Shown one piece after another: positions 16,157 to 25,587 of a stretch of 63,193 nucleotides of DNA. Both the position numbers and the translations under genes were made by a program. The notes under the pieces were generated by a model. That model had not been told where the DNA came from, made no database searches, and saw only the letters and a list, made by a program, of their open reading frames with translations. The number at the start of each line of letters is the position of its first letter. Within the stretch, counting starts at the first letter, position 1. This DNA is from Nitrospirae bacterium UBA4572 (GTDB lineage: Bacteria > Nitrospirota > Leptospirillia > Leptospirillales > Leptospirillaceae), in assembly GCA_002387725.1 (NCBI GenBank), contig DGKK01000025.1:10400-73592 (forward strand), given 5' to 3'.

Positions 16157-19003
16157 TCAGCTTTCTTTGATGGCCTTATGGCATCTTTGGCAAATGGGCC
16201 AATTGTCCGGGTTTTTCCCTGTATCAGTTCGTATGAGCCAGCATCGCTCACATTTTGTTCCCTCCGCCCGGTAAAGGACCATCATTGTGTCAAACCGTTC
16301 GAGCCGGATAGGCTCGGTGAGGGGAGCGGATTCCCTCTTTTCCCGGGAGTTGAGAGTCAGTCCGGAGACAATGAAGAAAGACTCAAGAAACCCTTGGGAA
16401 AATCCCAGAGGATTCCAGTCTTTTTCGTTCCCCATAAAGTCGAGGCTGAGCTCCATGGTCGTTTTGATTGCCTTGTCTTTTTTGAGTTCATCGGAAATCT
16501 TGCCCAGAGCCGACCGGATCTCAAGAAGTCGTGCGACGCCCTCTTCAAGGTCATCTTTCTTCCGTTCAGGATGCAACGCCGGAAATGGACGGGCGAGAAT
16601 TCTGGCGGTCGCCTCCCCGGCGGAGGCGAGCTTTTCGTCGTGGATCACTATTTCCGTCGTCGTGAAGGGAAGGACCGGATGGAGAAGAGGCACCATTTCA
16701 TCGAGAAGGATTCTGAGCGTGGATTGGGTTCCCCTTCGGAGATTTCCGTCCGCCGCCTCGGCATAGAGCCGATCCTTGATGATGTCGAAATATTGGGCCG
16801 ATAGGGTCACCGAACAAAAGTTGTTTAGCTGGCTAATGACATGGGCAAAACGTTTTTCGTCATAGGCTGCCAATATTTCCCTCTTTACCTCCTCCCACTG
16901 GGAGAGGGCCCACCCATCGAGGGGATCCGCGCTCACAGTCTTTGGCTTTTCCGAATCCGCAAAGTCGTAGAGATTGCTGAGAATGAACCGGACGGTATTT
17001 CTGATCTTGCGGTAGGAGTCCACCGTGTTGTTCACAATCTCGGGAGATAGGCGCGTGTCCTCCTGATAGTCTGCGGAGGCGGCCCAGAGTCTGAGGACAT
17101 CGGCCCCGTATTTGTCGGTGATCTCTTTCGGGCTGATGACATTTCCCAGGGTCTTCGCCATCTTCCGTCCCTGTCCATCCACCACAAACCCATGGGTCAG
17201 CACGCTTCTGTAGGGCGGCGTTCCCTCGAGGGCCATCGCCGTGAGAAGAGAGGAGTGGAACCATCCCCGATGCTGGTCGGAACCTTCGAGATAGAGATCT
17301 GCCGGCCATTTGGCTCCCGCTCTTTTTTTGAGGACGGCCTCATGCGACACCCCCGAATCGAACCAGACATCAAGAATATCCTTTTCCTTTTCCACCGCTT
17401 TACTTCCGCAATGGGGACAGGGGCTGTCCTTCAGAAAATCCTTGCGTGCCGCCTCGTCAAACCAGAAGTCGAGCCCCTCTTTTTCTGTCTTGTCTGCAGC
17501 TCTCATGATGAGGGACGGCTCCAGGGAGGTCTTTCCGCAGTGGCTGCAGAATATTGCCGGGATGGGGACTCCCCAGGCGCGCTGGCGGGAAAGACACCAG
17601 TCCGGTCGTGTCTCGATCATTCCTCGAATACGGTTCTCTCCTTTTTCGGGTATCCAGTTGACCTCTCCGATGGCCTCCAGGGTTTTTTCCCTCAGGTTTT
17701 TTCTCTCGAGCGAGAGAAACCACTGGGAGGTGGCCCGGTAATAGACAGGGTTCTTGCAGCGCCAGCAGTGGGGATATGAATGCTCGATGATCTGGCTCTC
17801 AAGCAGGATCCCTGCTTCCTCCAGGAAGGTGATCATGAGGGGCGCAATCTCTCCGATCCTTTTTCCGACCCAGTCAGGGTGTGTGGTTTTAATCCGTTCG
17901 CTGTATCGTCCTTTTTCGTCGACCGGGGTCTCTCGACTGAGACCATGGAGATCTCCCACATGAAAGTCTTCCTCTCCGTGTCCGGGGGCGATATGCACCA
18001 ATCCCGTTCCCTGATCCGTGCCGACAAAGTTTCCGAGAACAAGGGGGACTCTTCGGGATCTGTCCACAGGATGCTGAAGATCGGGTTTCTCTTTGACCAG
18101 ATCCTCCCCTGTGACGACGGCGACGAGTCTGGTTCTTCCTTTGAGTTCTGGCCATTGGTGTGTCGACGATTTTTCCTGGCGTTCCCAAATCTCCCGGGAG
18201 ATGACAATTTGGGCGCCTCTTTCCAACGGCGAACCCTCTTCGACGACTTCTAGGATGGCGTAGCTTATCTCCGGTCCCACGGCGACGGCCTGATTGGCCG
18301 GAAGAGTCCAGGGGGTGGTGGTCCAGATGGGGTAGTATCGTTTCTTTCCTTGGACCTCGGAGGGGAAGAGGACTGTGACGGATGTCGAACGATGGGGCGC
18401 ATATTCCACTTCGGCATCGGCGAGGGCCGTTTCGCAGAATCCGCACCACAGGACGGGTTTTTCTCCTTTATAGATCCGCCCCTGTTCGACCATCCTCGCC
18501 AACTGCCTGAGAATGTCGGCTTCGAAGTCCCAGCTCATCGTCAGGTAGGGATGATCAAAGTCCCCCAATATTCCCATTCGAAGAAATTCCTCCGACTGGA
18601 TCTTGGCAAAGGTCTCGGCGGATTTTCGGCAATGAGCGCGAATTTCGCTGTCGCTAAGATCTCCCCGCCTCTTCCCCAAATCTTTGAGGACCTTATGTTC
18701 GATGGGGAGTCCATGGCAGTCCCATCCGGGAATGTAGGTGATGCGATGGCCTTTTTTGATCGCCACCCTGTTGATGATATCCTTAAGGATCTTGTTGAGG
18801 GCATGTCCCATATGGAGGTGTCCGTTGGCATAGGGCGGTCCGTCATGGAGGACGAACACCGGACGGTCCTTCAGGGCTTTTTCCATCTCTCCATAGAGAT
18901 TCCGCGCCTTCCACTCTTCGAGATACCGCTCTTCCTTTTGGGGGAGGTCGGCCTTCATGGGGAAATCGGTTTTGGGGAGGTTGAGAGTCTCTTTGAATTC
19001 CAC
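16157..19003 (-). CDS. ileS: Isoleucyl-tRNA synthetase
   Basis: Class I synthetase charging tRNA-Ile. The HIGH motif is HMGH (residues 64-67), the KMSKS loop is a KMAKT variant, and the C-terminal zinc knuckle is CERC...CQRC near the end. The editing domain (CP1) is present. The length of 948 residues fits the bacterial form with C-terminal zinc finger. GTG 19003 is preceded by AAGGAG at 5 nt. It is the first gene of the ileS-lspA-TPR-rluD group; ileS-lspA adjacency is common in bacteria. Confidence 0.97.
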   Translation of the reverse strand: MEFKETLNLPKTDFPMKADLPQKEERYLEEWKARNLYGEMEKALKDRPVFVLHDGPPYANGHLHMGHALNKILKDIINRVAIKKGHRITYIPGWDCHGLPIEHKVLKDLGKRRGDLSDSEIRAHCRKSAETFAKIQSEEFLRMGILGDFDHPYLTMSWDFEADILRQLARMVEQGRIYKGEKPVLWCGFCETALADAEVEYAPHRSTSVTVLFPSEVQGKKRYYPIWTTTPWTLPANQAVAVGPEISYAILEVVEEGSPLERGAQIVISREIWERQEKSSTHQWPELKGRTRLVAVVTGEDLVKEKPDLQHPVDRSRRVPLVLGNFVGTDQGTGLVHIAPGHGEEDFHVGDLHGLSRETPVDEKGRYSERIKTTHPDWVGKRIGEIAPLMITFLEEAGILLESQIIEHSYPHCWRCKNPVYYRATSQWFLSLERKNLREKTLEAIGEVNWIPEKGENRIRGMIETRPDWCLSRQRAWGVPIPAIFCSHCGKTSLEPSLIMRAADKTEKEGLDFWFDEAARKDFLKDSPCPHCGSKAVEKEKDILDVWFDSGVSHEAVLKKRAGAKWPADLYLEGSDQHRGWFHSSLLTAMALEGTPPYRSVLTHGFVVDGQGRKMAKTLGNVISPKEITDKYGADVLRLWAASADYQEDTRLSPEIVNNTVDSYRKIRNTVRFILSNLYDFADSEKPKTVSADPLDGWALSQWEEVKREILAAYDEKRFAHVISQLNNFCSVTLSAQYFDIIKDRLYAEAADGNLRRGTQSTLRILLDEMVPLLHPVLPFTTTEIVIHDEKLASAGEATARILARPFPALHPERKKDDLEEGVARLLEIRSALGKISDELKKDKAIKTTMELSLDFMGNEKDWNPLGFSQGFLESFFIVSGLTLNSREKRESAPLTEPIRLERFDTMMVLYRAEGTKCERCWLIRTDTGKNPDNWPICQRCHKAIKES

Positions 19004-19035
19004 GGAAGCTCCTTTTAGGGGGACGTTCTTTTCCC

Positions 19036-19064
19036 TTGAAATTTCTTTATTGATTGACTAGAAT
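19036..19064 (+). promoter_or_regulatory. Sigma70 promoter for tRNA-Val
   Basis: TTGAAA (19036-19041) and TAGAAT (19059-19064) are separated by exactly 17 nt and lie 54 nt before the tRNA on the same strand. Strength and position fit a stable-RNA promoter. Confidence 0.65.
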
Positions 19065-19117
19065 CATGAGCTCAGCGCTTTTGGCTGGGTCAGGCTTTTT
19101 TCTTTCTCTTCCCATAG

Positions 19118-19192
19118 GGGCGATTAGCTCAGCGGTAGAGCACTGCCTTCACACGGCAGGGGTCACAGGTTCGAAACCTGTATCGCCCACCA
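19118..19192 (+). tRNA. tRNA-Val(CAC)
   Basis: All four arms fold: acceptor stem GGGCGAT/ATCGCCC, D stem GCTC/GAGC, anticodon stem CTGCC/GGCAG with loop TTCACAC, and T stem ACAGG/CCTGT with TTCGAAA. The anticodon at positions 34-36 is CAC, reading GUG (Val). The 3' CCA is encoded. It ends 3 nt from the stop codon of the convergent exonuclease gene. Confidence 0.95.
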
Positions 19193-19195
19193 TCG

Positions 19196-20062
19196 TTATT
19201 CTTCCCCGTTGATCTCCACACTTCTGACGTCCTTCCAAAGCCAGGGCAATTGTGGAGCATCCTCAAGGCTCCCCACCCGTTTTGTGGTGCAAATCGGAGA
19301 GGTGATTTTTTCCCTTCTTAGGGAGACCGTCTTCTCGTCCGGCTTCTCTGCCAGCATGATTGTGAGCGGCTCGCATGTCTTCTGGCACCAGGCCACGGAG
19401 TCCCGGAAGTATCGATGCGAAGGGGCCCCTCCCCAGAATGAAAAATCCATTCCCAATGGGCCCCGGAGGTCTTCCAGGGGGCGATCAAGTGCAATGGTCA
19501 GGACCTGTTCCAAGGCTGCGACATCATCTTCCGCCCGGTGCCGCGAGTCGTGCCTGACGCCGAGGGATTTTGCCAGGTGTGAGAGCTTATGGTTTTTTTC
19601 CCGGGGAAGGAGGCTTTTGAGGATGGGAACGGTATCGATCCCAGGATTTCCTAATGGCGCCATGTCCCTGCGCATCAATTCCCGATTGATCATTCCCATG
19701 TCGAAGGACAGGTTGTGGGCAATGACGACTTTCCCCTGGAACCGAATTCCATTCTCCATCCAGAATTCCAAAAAGGTGGGGGAATGCTCCACCATGACGT
19801 CGTCGATTCCATGAATGCGGGTATACATTGGCGGGATCGGGGACCCCGGATTGATGAGGGATGTCATCCTTTCCTTAAGTCCGAAAGAATCCCAGACGGA
19901 TATCCCTATCTCGACAATCCGTGCGTCATTTTCGAATAACAGCCCCGTCGTCTCCACATCGACAAACAGAAGGTCTTCCTCGCCCTCATTCTGATGGATT
20001 GTCAGCCCCGGTTCCTTTCCGAATGATGAGTCCCGATCCCACCAGGATATTTTCCTTGTCAT
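19196..20062 (-). CDS. DEDDh 3'-5' exonuclease (DnaQ-like)
   Basis: Proofreading-type exonuclease domain. Exo I is VDVETTG with Asp35 and Glu37, Exo II is AHNLSFDMGMI, and Exo III is HRAEDDV, which makes it the DEDDh class like DNA polymerase III epsilon, RNase T and oligoribonuclease-type enzymes. The C-terminal 100 residues carry no recognised domain. It could be an epsilon-like proofreading subunit or an independent nuclease. The open frame overlaps mnmA by 77 nt; a shorter start near 19990 is plausible (no ATG, GTG or TTG is well placed there), so the N-terminus is unsure. Confidence 0.82.
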   Translation of the reverse strand: MTRKISWWDRDSSFGKEPGLTIHQNEGEEDLLFVDVETTGLLFENDARIVEIGISVWDSFGLKERMTSLINPGSPIPPMYTRIHGIDDVMVEHSPTFLEFWMENGIRFQGKVVIAHNLSFDMGMINRELMRRDMAPLGNPGIDTVPILKSLLPREKNHKLSHLAKSLGVRHDSRHRAEDDVAALEQVLTIALDRPLEDLRGPLGMDFSFWGGAPSHRYFRDSVAWCQKTCEPLTIMLAEKPDEKTVSLRREKITSPICTTKRVGSLEDAPQLPWLWKDVRSVEINGEE

Positions 20063-21104
20063 AGAAAGCCGCTACCTGCCCCTCTACGATGCCATCATGG
20101 GGCCTTTCCAGGCGGAAACGGCCCTCTTCCGCATCCTCGACCCGGCAGGGGACCGGGGACATCGTCGATCTGAACCTCACGAATAGTTCTCCGAGCTTTT
20201 TCCCCTTTTTCTCAAACATCATACCCATGGGGCTTTTGACCGTGAAGGCGGACTCAAACAGGTCGCTTCGGTCGGATAGCCAGAGCTGTCTTTCCTGAAT
20301 GTCGACGGTGTGGACATAGAGTCGTCTTCCCCCGGCCACAGACAATCCCTTCCGCTGCCCTCTGGTGAGTCCAATCCCCGTGGGAATCGTTCCCAGGGCT
20401 TCGCCGGCGATGGTCCGGACAGTCCAGGGGCCCCGGTGATCCTGGTCGATCTCATGGCTGAGAAATTCCGTCACTCTTTTCTCCGAGACGAAACAGACCT
20501 CCTGATTTTCCAAAAGGCCCTCCACAGGAAAGCCTGCCTCCCGGGCCAACTCCCTGACCTGGGGCTTCGACATTCGTCCCACAGGGAAGACGGTATTCTC
20601 CGGGCAAAGATCTGGGGTCCGGCTGAGAAAATAGGACTGGTCCTTGGCAAGGTCATGGGCCATGGCAAGTCCGGAGACGTTGAAGTCTTCCGATCTCTTC
20701 CAGTAGGTGTAATGGCCCGTCGCCACCTTGGGGATTCCGTTTTCTTCTGCCCAACGGCGGAGGAGGGGGAGCTTCACCTTTTCATTGCATGAGGTGCAGG
20801 GGTTCGGCGTTTCTCCGGTCCGGTAAGCGCTCTTGAAGGAGTCGACCACATCAGATTTGAACGCTGATTCGGCATCGACGATGGCATAGGGGATATTCAG
20901 GATTTTCTGGCACAGGTACTCAACCATCGGAACATGGCAACAGGTGCGTTCGCCCCATCCCTTTGAAGCCTCGGATGAGTCCTTTCCCCAGAGGCGAAGG
21001 ATGACCCCCGTGACATCATATCCCTCTTTTTTGAGGAGCCATGCCGATACGGCAGAATCCACACCCCCGCTCATTCCGATGACAATGCTCTTATTTCTTT
21101 TCAT
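19986..21104 (-). CDS. mnmA: tRNA-specific 2-thiouridylase
   Basis: Thiolates U34 of tRNA-Lys, -Glu and -Gln. The ATP pyrophosphatase P-loop is SGGVDS (residues 12-17); the two catalytic cysteines lie in NPCTSCNEK (about 101-106) and QEVCFVSEK (about 206). The length of 372 residues is typical. MnmA works with MnmE-MnmG, which modify position 5 of the same base and are encoded in the same array. Its start overlaps the bactofilin stop by 14 nt. Confidence 0.95.
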   Translation of the reverse strand: MKRNKSIVIGMSGGVDSAVSAWLLKKEGYDVTGVILRLWGKDSSEASKGWGERTCCHVPMVEYLCQKILNIPYAIVDAESAFKSDVVDSFKSAYRTGETPNPCTSCNEKVKLPLLRRWAEENGIPKVATGHYTYWKRSEDFNVSGLAMAHDLAKDQSYFLSRTPDLCPENTVFPVGRMSKPQVRELAREAGFPVEGLLENQEVCFVSEKRVTEFLSHEIDQDHRGPWTVRTIAGEALGTIPTGIGLTRGQRKGLSVAGGRRLYVHTVDIQERQLWLSDRSDLFESAFTVKSPMGMMFEKKGKKLGELFVRFRSTMSPVPCRVEDAEEGRFRLERPHDGIVEGQVAAFYDKENILVGSGLIIRKGTGADNPSE

Positions 21105-21480
21105 CGCCTTCGATTGGCTTTTCCCTGGACACCCCTGTCGTCATCTCACAGGTGCCATTGAAAATCACTCCTTCTTCGATCTGAAGAACCGGGGTCTTGA
21201 TCTCTCCCTTGATATTTGACGGTTTGACAAACTGGATGGCTTCCTGGGCCATGACCTTTCCATTGATGGTCCCCCCGCAGACAATCCGGCCGACATTGAC
21301 CGTTCCTGTAATGACGGCTCCGTCTCCGACAATGAGGGTGTTTTTCGAGTGAATTTCTCCTTCGAGAATGCCGTCGATCCTGACCGTTCCTTCGAATTGA
21401 AGATATCCCCGGAAAAGTGTTTCCTTCCCAAGAAAGGCGATGATGTTCCCCTTTCCGGCGTCTTGCCCGTTATGCTTCAT
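21091..21480 (-). CDS. Bactofilin
   Basis: Small cytoskeletal protein that self-assembles into filaments through a right-handed beta-helix. The 129 residues show the repeating hydrophobic-Gly pattern of the bactofilin domain (GTVRIDGILEGEI, LIVGDGAVITGTVNVGRIVCGGTINGKV), with short disordered ends. Bactofilins help position ParAB in Myxococcus and shape the cell wall in others. Here the gene overlaps parB by 11 nt, which suggests a link with chromosome segregation. Confidence 0.9.
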   Translation of the reverse strand: MKHNGQDAGKGNIIAFLGKETLFRGYLQFEGTVRIDGILEGEIHSKNTLIVGDGAVITGTVNVGRIVCGGTINGKVMAQEAIQFVKPSNIKGEIKTPVLQIEEGVIFNGTCEMTTGVSREKPIEGDEKK

Positions 21481-22336
21481 CGAGTGTTCCTTTTTTTAAA
21501 GAGGCCTTCTCAGACAATTTTGTGATCAAATCCTCGAGTTCGTCCATTCTATTAAAACTGAGCTCGACCTTCCACCCTTTTTTTTCCTTTTTGATTGTGG
21601 CACGGCATTGTAGCGCCGAGCTCAAGACCTGGGAGTTTTCCCCGATCCACTCCTGGACCTTGCTGTCTTTTTCCACTTTTGCTTTGGGGGCCCTTGCAAT
21701 CTGATCCTCCAGCGCCCTGACCGACAATCCCCGGGCGATAACCCTGGCGGTCCATTTTCTCTGCTCCCCGGGCTCCAGGGACGAAAGGATTTTTGCATGG
21801 CCGAAGGAGATGTCACCTTTTCGCAAGGACTCTTTCACGTCGGGATCCATCTCGAGTAGCCGCAAGTAGTTGGCCACCGAAGATCGCTTCATTCCGAGAT
21901 GCTCCGAGATGTTTTCCTGAGTCCAGTCAAACTCCCGGGACAGCCGTTCGAGACCTTCGCCGATTTCGAGGGGGTTGAGATCACTTCTTTTGAGATTCTC
22001 GACCAGGGCAATTTCAAGGAGCTCCTGATCGGTCAGCTCCTTGATGATGGCATCAATGTCCCGCCATCCCAGCCTTTCGGCGGCTCTGAAACGCCGCTCC
22101 CCCGAGACGAGGGTATAAACTCCGTCCCTTTTGACCACGATCACGGGATGGAGGAGCCCGTGTCTTTCGATGGAAAGTGTCAGCTCCTCAAGGGACTCTT
22201 CGGTGAAGGTCTTTCTTGGCTGAAATGGGTTGGGGTGAATCTCCTTCATCGGAATTTTTGATGGAGGTTTCCCCGTTGATGTTTCCTCATCCCCATAGAG
22301 CGAATCGATTCCTCTTCCAAGGCTGATCTTAGCCAT
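21470..22336 (-). CDS. parB: Chromosome partitioning protein ParB
   Basis: CTP-dependent DNA clamp that loads at parS. The N-terminal CTP-binding region includes NPFQPRKTF (residues 36-44), GERRFRAAERLG and ENLKRSDLNPLE. A helix-turn-helix follows (ISEHLGMKRSSVANYLRL), and the C-terminal dimerisation domain ends the 288 residues. It overlaps the parA stop by 8 nt. A single perfect parS lies just upstream of parA. Confidence 0.96.
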   Translation of the reverse strand: MAKISLGRGIDSLYGDEETSTGKPPSKIPMKEIHPNPFQPRKTFTEESLEELTLSIERHGLLHPVIVVKRDGVYTLVSGERRFRAAERLGWRDIDAIIKELTDQELLEIALVENLKRSDLNPLEIGEGLERLSREFDWTQENISEHLGMKRSSVANYLRLLEMDPDVKESLRKGDISFGHAKILSSLEPGEQRKWTARVIARGLSVRALEDQIARAPKAKVEKDSKVQEWIGENSQVLSSALQCRATIKKEKKGWKVELSFNRMDELEDLITKLSEKASLKKGTLDEA

Positions 22337-23099
22337 AGGCCAGAATCTCCTTTGCTAATGTCATGTAGGACTGGGCCCCCTTGGAGAGCACATCATAAAG
22401 GACAGCGGGTTTTCCATGGCTGGGTGCCTCGCCGAGGGTGACGTTTCTGGGGATCACGCAGGAAAAGACCTCGTCGGGAAAATGCTTTTTCAATTCCTCG
22501 AGGACCGAGGTCGACAATTTGTTCCTTTTGTCATACATCGTCGGGAGTATTCCCTCAATTTTCAGTCCCGGGTTCCATCTCTGTCGGACGCGTTCCATTG
22601 TCTTGACGAGTTGTCCTAGACCTTCCAGGGCAAAAAACTCACACTGTACCGGGATCAGGACTGAGTTGGCGGCCACGAGGGCATTGAGCGTAATGAAACC
22701 CAAGGAGGGAGGGCAGTCCAAGATGATGTAATCGTAGCCTGAGGTCTCTGGCTGGGTTAGCCTCTCCTTGAGAATGTTGGCCCTCTCGTTGGGGTCGGCC
22801 GCTGCCACTTCCGGCTCAAAGCCCGCCATGGCCACGGAACAGGGAATTGCATCGAGAAAGGGAAGGGCGGTTTTCTTGAGGACCTCGGCCATCGCCTTTT
22901 TTCCCGAGAGGAGTTCATAGGAAGAGCAGGGGGGGAGTCCGGCTGTGAGCCCGAGACCGCTTGAAGTGTTGGATTGAGGATCAAGGTCGATGACGAGAAC
23001 TTTTCTTTCTTCGACGGCCAGAGAGGCCGCAAGATTGATCGTTGTGGTCGTCTTTCCCACTCCGCCTTTTTGATTGGCGATAGCGACTATCTGGGCCAT
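22329..23099 (-). CDS. parA: Chromosome partitioning ATPase ParA
   Basis: Deviant Walker ATPase that moves ParB-bound origins. KGGVGKTTTT sits at residues 11-20, the second motif is LVIDLDPQ and the switch region ILDCPPSLG. From ATG 23099 it is 256 residues, the chromosomal (short, Soj-like) type. The frame extends 38 codons upstream through parS but without family homology. It forms a tight operon with parB. Confidence 0.96.
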   Translation of the reverse strand: MAQIVAIANQKGGVGKTTTTINLAASLAVEERKVLVIDLDPQSNTSSGLGLTAGLPPCSSYELLSGKKAMAEVLKKTALPFLDAIPCSVAMAGFEPEVAAADPNERANILKERLTQPETSGYDYIILDCPPSLGFITLNALVAANSVLIPVQCEFFALEGLGQLVKTMERVRQRWNPGLKIEGILPTMYDKRNKLSTSVLEELKKHFPDEVFSCVIPRNVTLGEAPSHGKPAVLYDVLSKGAQSYMTLAKEILAYG

Positions 23100-23120
23100 T
23101 TTCGTTACTCCTTCCGTGAA

Positions 23121-23136
23121 TGTTCCACGTGGAACA
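23121..23136. other. parS centromere site
   Basis: TGTTCCACGTGGAACA is a perfect 16-bp palindrome and matches the bacterial parS consensus (TGTTNCACGTGNAACA). It lies between rsmG and parA, 22 nt before the parA start, the usual place for ParB loading. No second copy was noticed in the window. Confidence 0.93.
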
Positions 23137-23145
23137 TTTTGGAAA

Positions 23146-23748
23146 TCAGCCTGAAAATTCAAGGAGAAAAAGGGAAAAGGCGATGTGTTTTTCCCACTCT
23201 CGAATCCCACCATTTATGACACAGGAGAGGAGGGGTTGGCAAGCAAAATGAGGATCTTTTCCAAAGCGGATGAAGAAGGCAGGGGGGGAAAAATGTCGCT
23301 TGACGTTTTTGTCGGAGAGAAAGTCGTTGACCGTGATGGCCTTCATGAAGACGAGAGGAGAAAAGACGGAAGAGTCTATGGAGGGAACAACGGTGACGTT
23401 TGAAAGTGAGAGATGACGTGAAACGTTCTCGAGGAAGATCCTCTTTTTCTGAACTCTTTCCACAAGAAGGTAGGAATGGTCGGGGTCGAGGAGAGCCATG
23501 ACAAGGCCGGGTGAGCCATTGCCTGATCCGAAGTCGATTCGAGGAAGGGAATTCGGGAGACGGCCCTGAAGGTAGTGAAAGGCCAGAATGGGTTCCAGGA
23601 GAAGATGCTCCCGAACCTGCTCCTGTGAGTGATATCCCGTGAGGCGAATGTGGGTGTTCCACTCCAGAAGAAGGGATGTATAGCGGTCGAGTGCAGACAT
23701 CTGCTTGGGGGTCAGGGAGGGGAAGAGTGTCAGGTTGATGGAATTCAT
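23146..23748 (-). CDS. rsmG: 16S rRNA (guanine-527-N7)-methyltransferase
   Basis: Methylates G527 of 16S rRNA. From ATG 23748, which overlaps the mnmG stop (ATGA), it has 200 residues. The SAM-binding motif is IDFGSGNGSPGL (about 96-107), a divergent version of the usual DxGTGAGFPG. N-terminal LTPKQMSALDRYTSLLLEWN and the ERVQKKRIFL segment also fit GidB. The C-terminus is less conserved and no catalytic residue is known with certainty. The position after mnmG and before parAB is the classic bacterial order. Confidence 0.9.
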   Translation of the reverse strand: MNSINLTLFPSLTPKQMSALDRYTSLLLEWNTHIRLTGYHSQEQVREHLLLEPILAFHYLQGRLPNSLPRIDFGSGNGSPGLVMALLDPDHSYLLVERVQKKRIFLENVSRHLSLSNVTVVPSIDSSVFSPLVFMKAITVNDFLSDKNVKRHFSPPAFFIRFGKDPHFACQPLLSCVINGGIREWEKHIAFSLFLLEFSG

Positions 23749-25586
23749 GCAGAGGGAGGAAGCTCTTTTGTGAGATAGATTCTGAGAAGATCGATGGCCC
23801 CCGGCGTCATTCCCCGCAAGGAGAGCGCCTGATGGAGGGTGGTGGGACGGGATTTTCGGAGGCGCGTTCGAACCTCGTTGGAGAGGCCCGGAATGTCCCG
23901 ATCGAAAAAGGACGGGGGGATGGGAAGATCTGCCATGCGGTCCCATCGGTCCATGGAGATGCGAACGTACCCTTCATATTTGATCTCCTGCTCCAAGGCG
24001 TCGAGCCAGAGGGGAGGAATCGCGGAAAAATCGATGGCTTGTTCCCGGAGGAGCTGCCGAAGGGTCACGTCGGGAGAGCGAAGACGATGATGGAGGGATT
24101 TTCCTTCCAGACGGGAGGAATGAAGGAGCGCCCTCAGGGAGTTTTGATATTCGATCCGGTCATTGAAGGCTTCAATCTGTTGAGGAGAGAGCAATCCCAG
24201 GGCGAGGGCCTGAGGGGTCATTCTCTCCACCGCATTGTCATTTCGAATGTAGAGACGGTTTTCTGCCCGGCTGGTGAACATCCGGTAGGGTTCATCGATG
24301 CTGTGGGTGACAAGATCATCGACCATGACCCCGATATAGGAGGATTGACGGTCGGGAGTCCATGTGGAAAGTCCTTGCGAATGCCGGGCGGCATTGATTC
24401 CCGCCACAAGACCTTGTCCGGCTGCCTCCTCATATCCCGTCGTTCCGTTGATCTGTCCGGCCAAAAAGAGATTGGGGGTCGATTTGACGGCCAGGGTATG
24501 GTGGAGTTGATCGGGAAAGACAAAATCGTACTCGACCGCATAGCCCGGGCGAAGGATAATGGCGTTTTCAAGTCCCGGAATGGAGGAAAGAATTTGTTCC
24601 TGAACATCGACCGGGAGGCTGGTGGAGATGCCATTCGGGTAGAATTCATCGACATCAAGACCTTCGGGTTCGATAAAGATATGATGGGTTAAATGGTCCG
24701 GAAACTTTACGATTTTATCTTCGATCGAGGGGCAGTACCTCGGTCCGATCCCTCGGATTTTCCCAGAATAAAGGGGAGATCTGTCGAGGTTCTTCTGAAT
24801 GATGTCACGGGTCTCTGGGGTGGTATGTGTCAAATAACACGGAAGAGAGGACCCTCCGAAGAAAAGACCCTCAGGTGGGGGGGAGAGCTGGGAGAAAAAG
24901 GGAAGAGGTTCGTCACCTGGCTGGGGTTCCATCCGGGAGAAATCGAGAGATCGACCATGAAGTCTTGGGGGGGTTCCCGTCTTGAGGCGTCCGAGGGAGA
25001 GGCCGCATTCCTCCGAGAGAAATTGAGAGAGCGAGAGGGATGATCGCTCTCCTCCCCTTCCGCCTGAGGTGGAGGAAAGCCCAATATGAAGCTGGCCATT
25101 CAGGAAGGTTCCTGAGGTGAGAACAAGGGCGTCAAAGAAAATGCGTGATCCGTCGGAGAGGGCGAGAGAGGAAAGGCGATCTCCGGATCTTTCAAGGGAG
25201 ACGACTTCCCCCTGTCGCAGAAAAAGGAGGGGGTGGGAGTCCAAAAGGCGGCGGGCGAGTGTCCGATAACGGTGGCGGTCGCATTGGGCGCGGATGGCCT
25301 GGACGGCTGCTCCCTTCCGGGTATTTAAAACCCGGAGCTGAAGGGCCGATTGATCGGCAAGGGAGCCCATGGCGCCACCCATCGCATCAATTTCTCGGAC
25401 AATATGCCCTTTCCCAATACCTCCAACTGAGGGATTGCAGGACATTTGACCGATGAAATCAAGGTGGAGGGTCAGAAGAAGCGTGCGTGATCCTTGACGA
25501 GCCGAGGCATAGGCGGCCTCGATTCCGGCATGGCCGCCCCCTACAACGACGACATCCCAATGATTCTTTTCACGGTGTTGAGTCAT
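23745..25586 (-). CDS. mnmG: tRNA uridine 5-carboxymethylaminomethyl modification enzyme, FAD subunit
   Basis: FAD partner of MnmE in building the cmnm5 group on wobble U34. The Rossmann dinucleotide motif VVVGGGHAGIEAA is at residues 13-25; SCNPSVGGIGKGH, a second FAD/NAD region and the C-terminal helical tRNA-binding domain follow. The length of 613 residues is normal. It starts one base after the mnmE stop. Coding-strand composition is unusually pyrimidine-rich compared with parAB (see findings). Confidence 0.96.
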   Translation of the reverse strand: MTQHREKNHWDVVVVGGGHAGIEAAYASARQGSRTLLLTLHLDFIGQMSCNPSVGGIGKGHIVREIDAMGGAMGSLADQSALQLRVLNTRKGAAVQAIRAQCDRHRYRTLARRLLDSHPLLFLRQGEVVSLERSGDRLSSLALSDGSRIFFDALVLTSGTFLNGQLHIGLSSTSGGRGGERSSLSLSQFLSEECGLSLGRLKTGTPPRLHGRSLDFSRMEPQPGDEPLPFFSQLSPPPEGLFFGGSSLPCYLTHTTPETRDIIQKNLDRSPLYSGKIRGIGPRYCPSIEDKIVKFPDHLTHHIFIEPEGLDVDEFYPNGISTSLPVDVQEQILSSIPGLENAIILRPGYAVEYDFVFPDQLHHTLAVKSTPNLFLAGQINGTTGYEEAAGQGLVAGINAARHSQGLSTWTPDRQSSYIGVMVDDLVTHSIDEPYRMFTSRAENRLYIRNDNAVERMTPQALALGLLSPQQIEAFNDRIEYQNSLRALLHSSRLEGKSLHHRLRSPDVTLRQLLREQAIDFSAIPPLWLDALEQEIKYEGYVRISMDRWDRMADLPIPPSFFDRDIPGLSNEVRTRLRKSRPTTLHQALSLRGMTPGAIDLLRIYLTKELPPSA

Positions 25587-25587
25587 T

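Noticed and set aside
19065..19117. Terminator-like stem and T run before the tRNA
   Set aside because: The 6-bp stem is weak (one wobble) and the T run is separated from it; more likely part of the tRNA leader.
22329..23213. ParA with 38 extra N-terminal residues
   Set aside because: The extra residues would read through the parS site and are not part of the family; ATG 23099 is the normal start.
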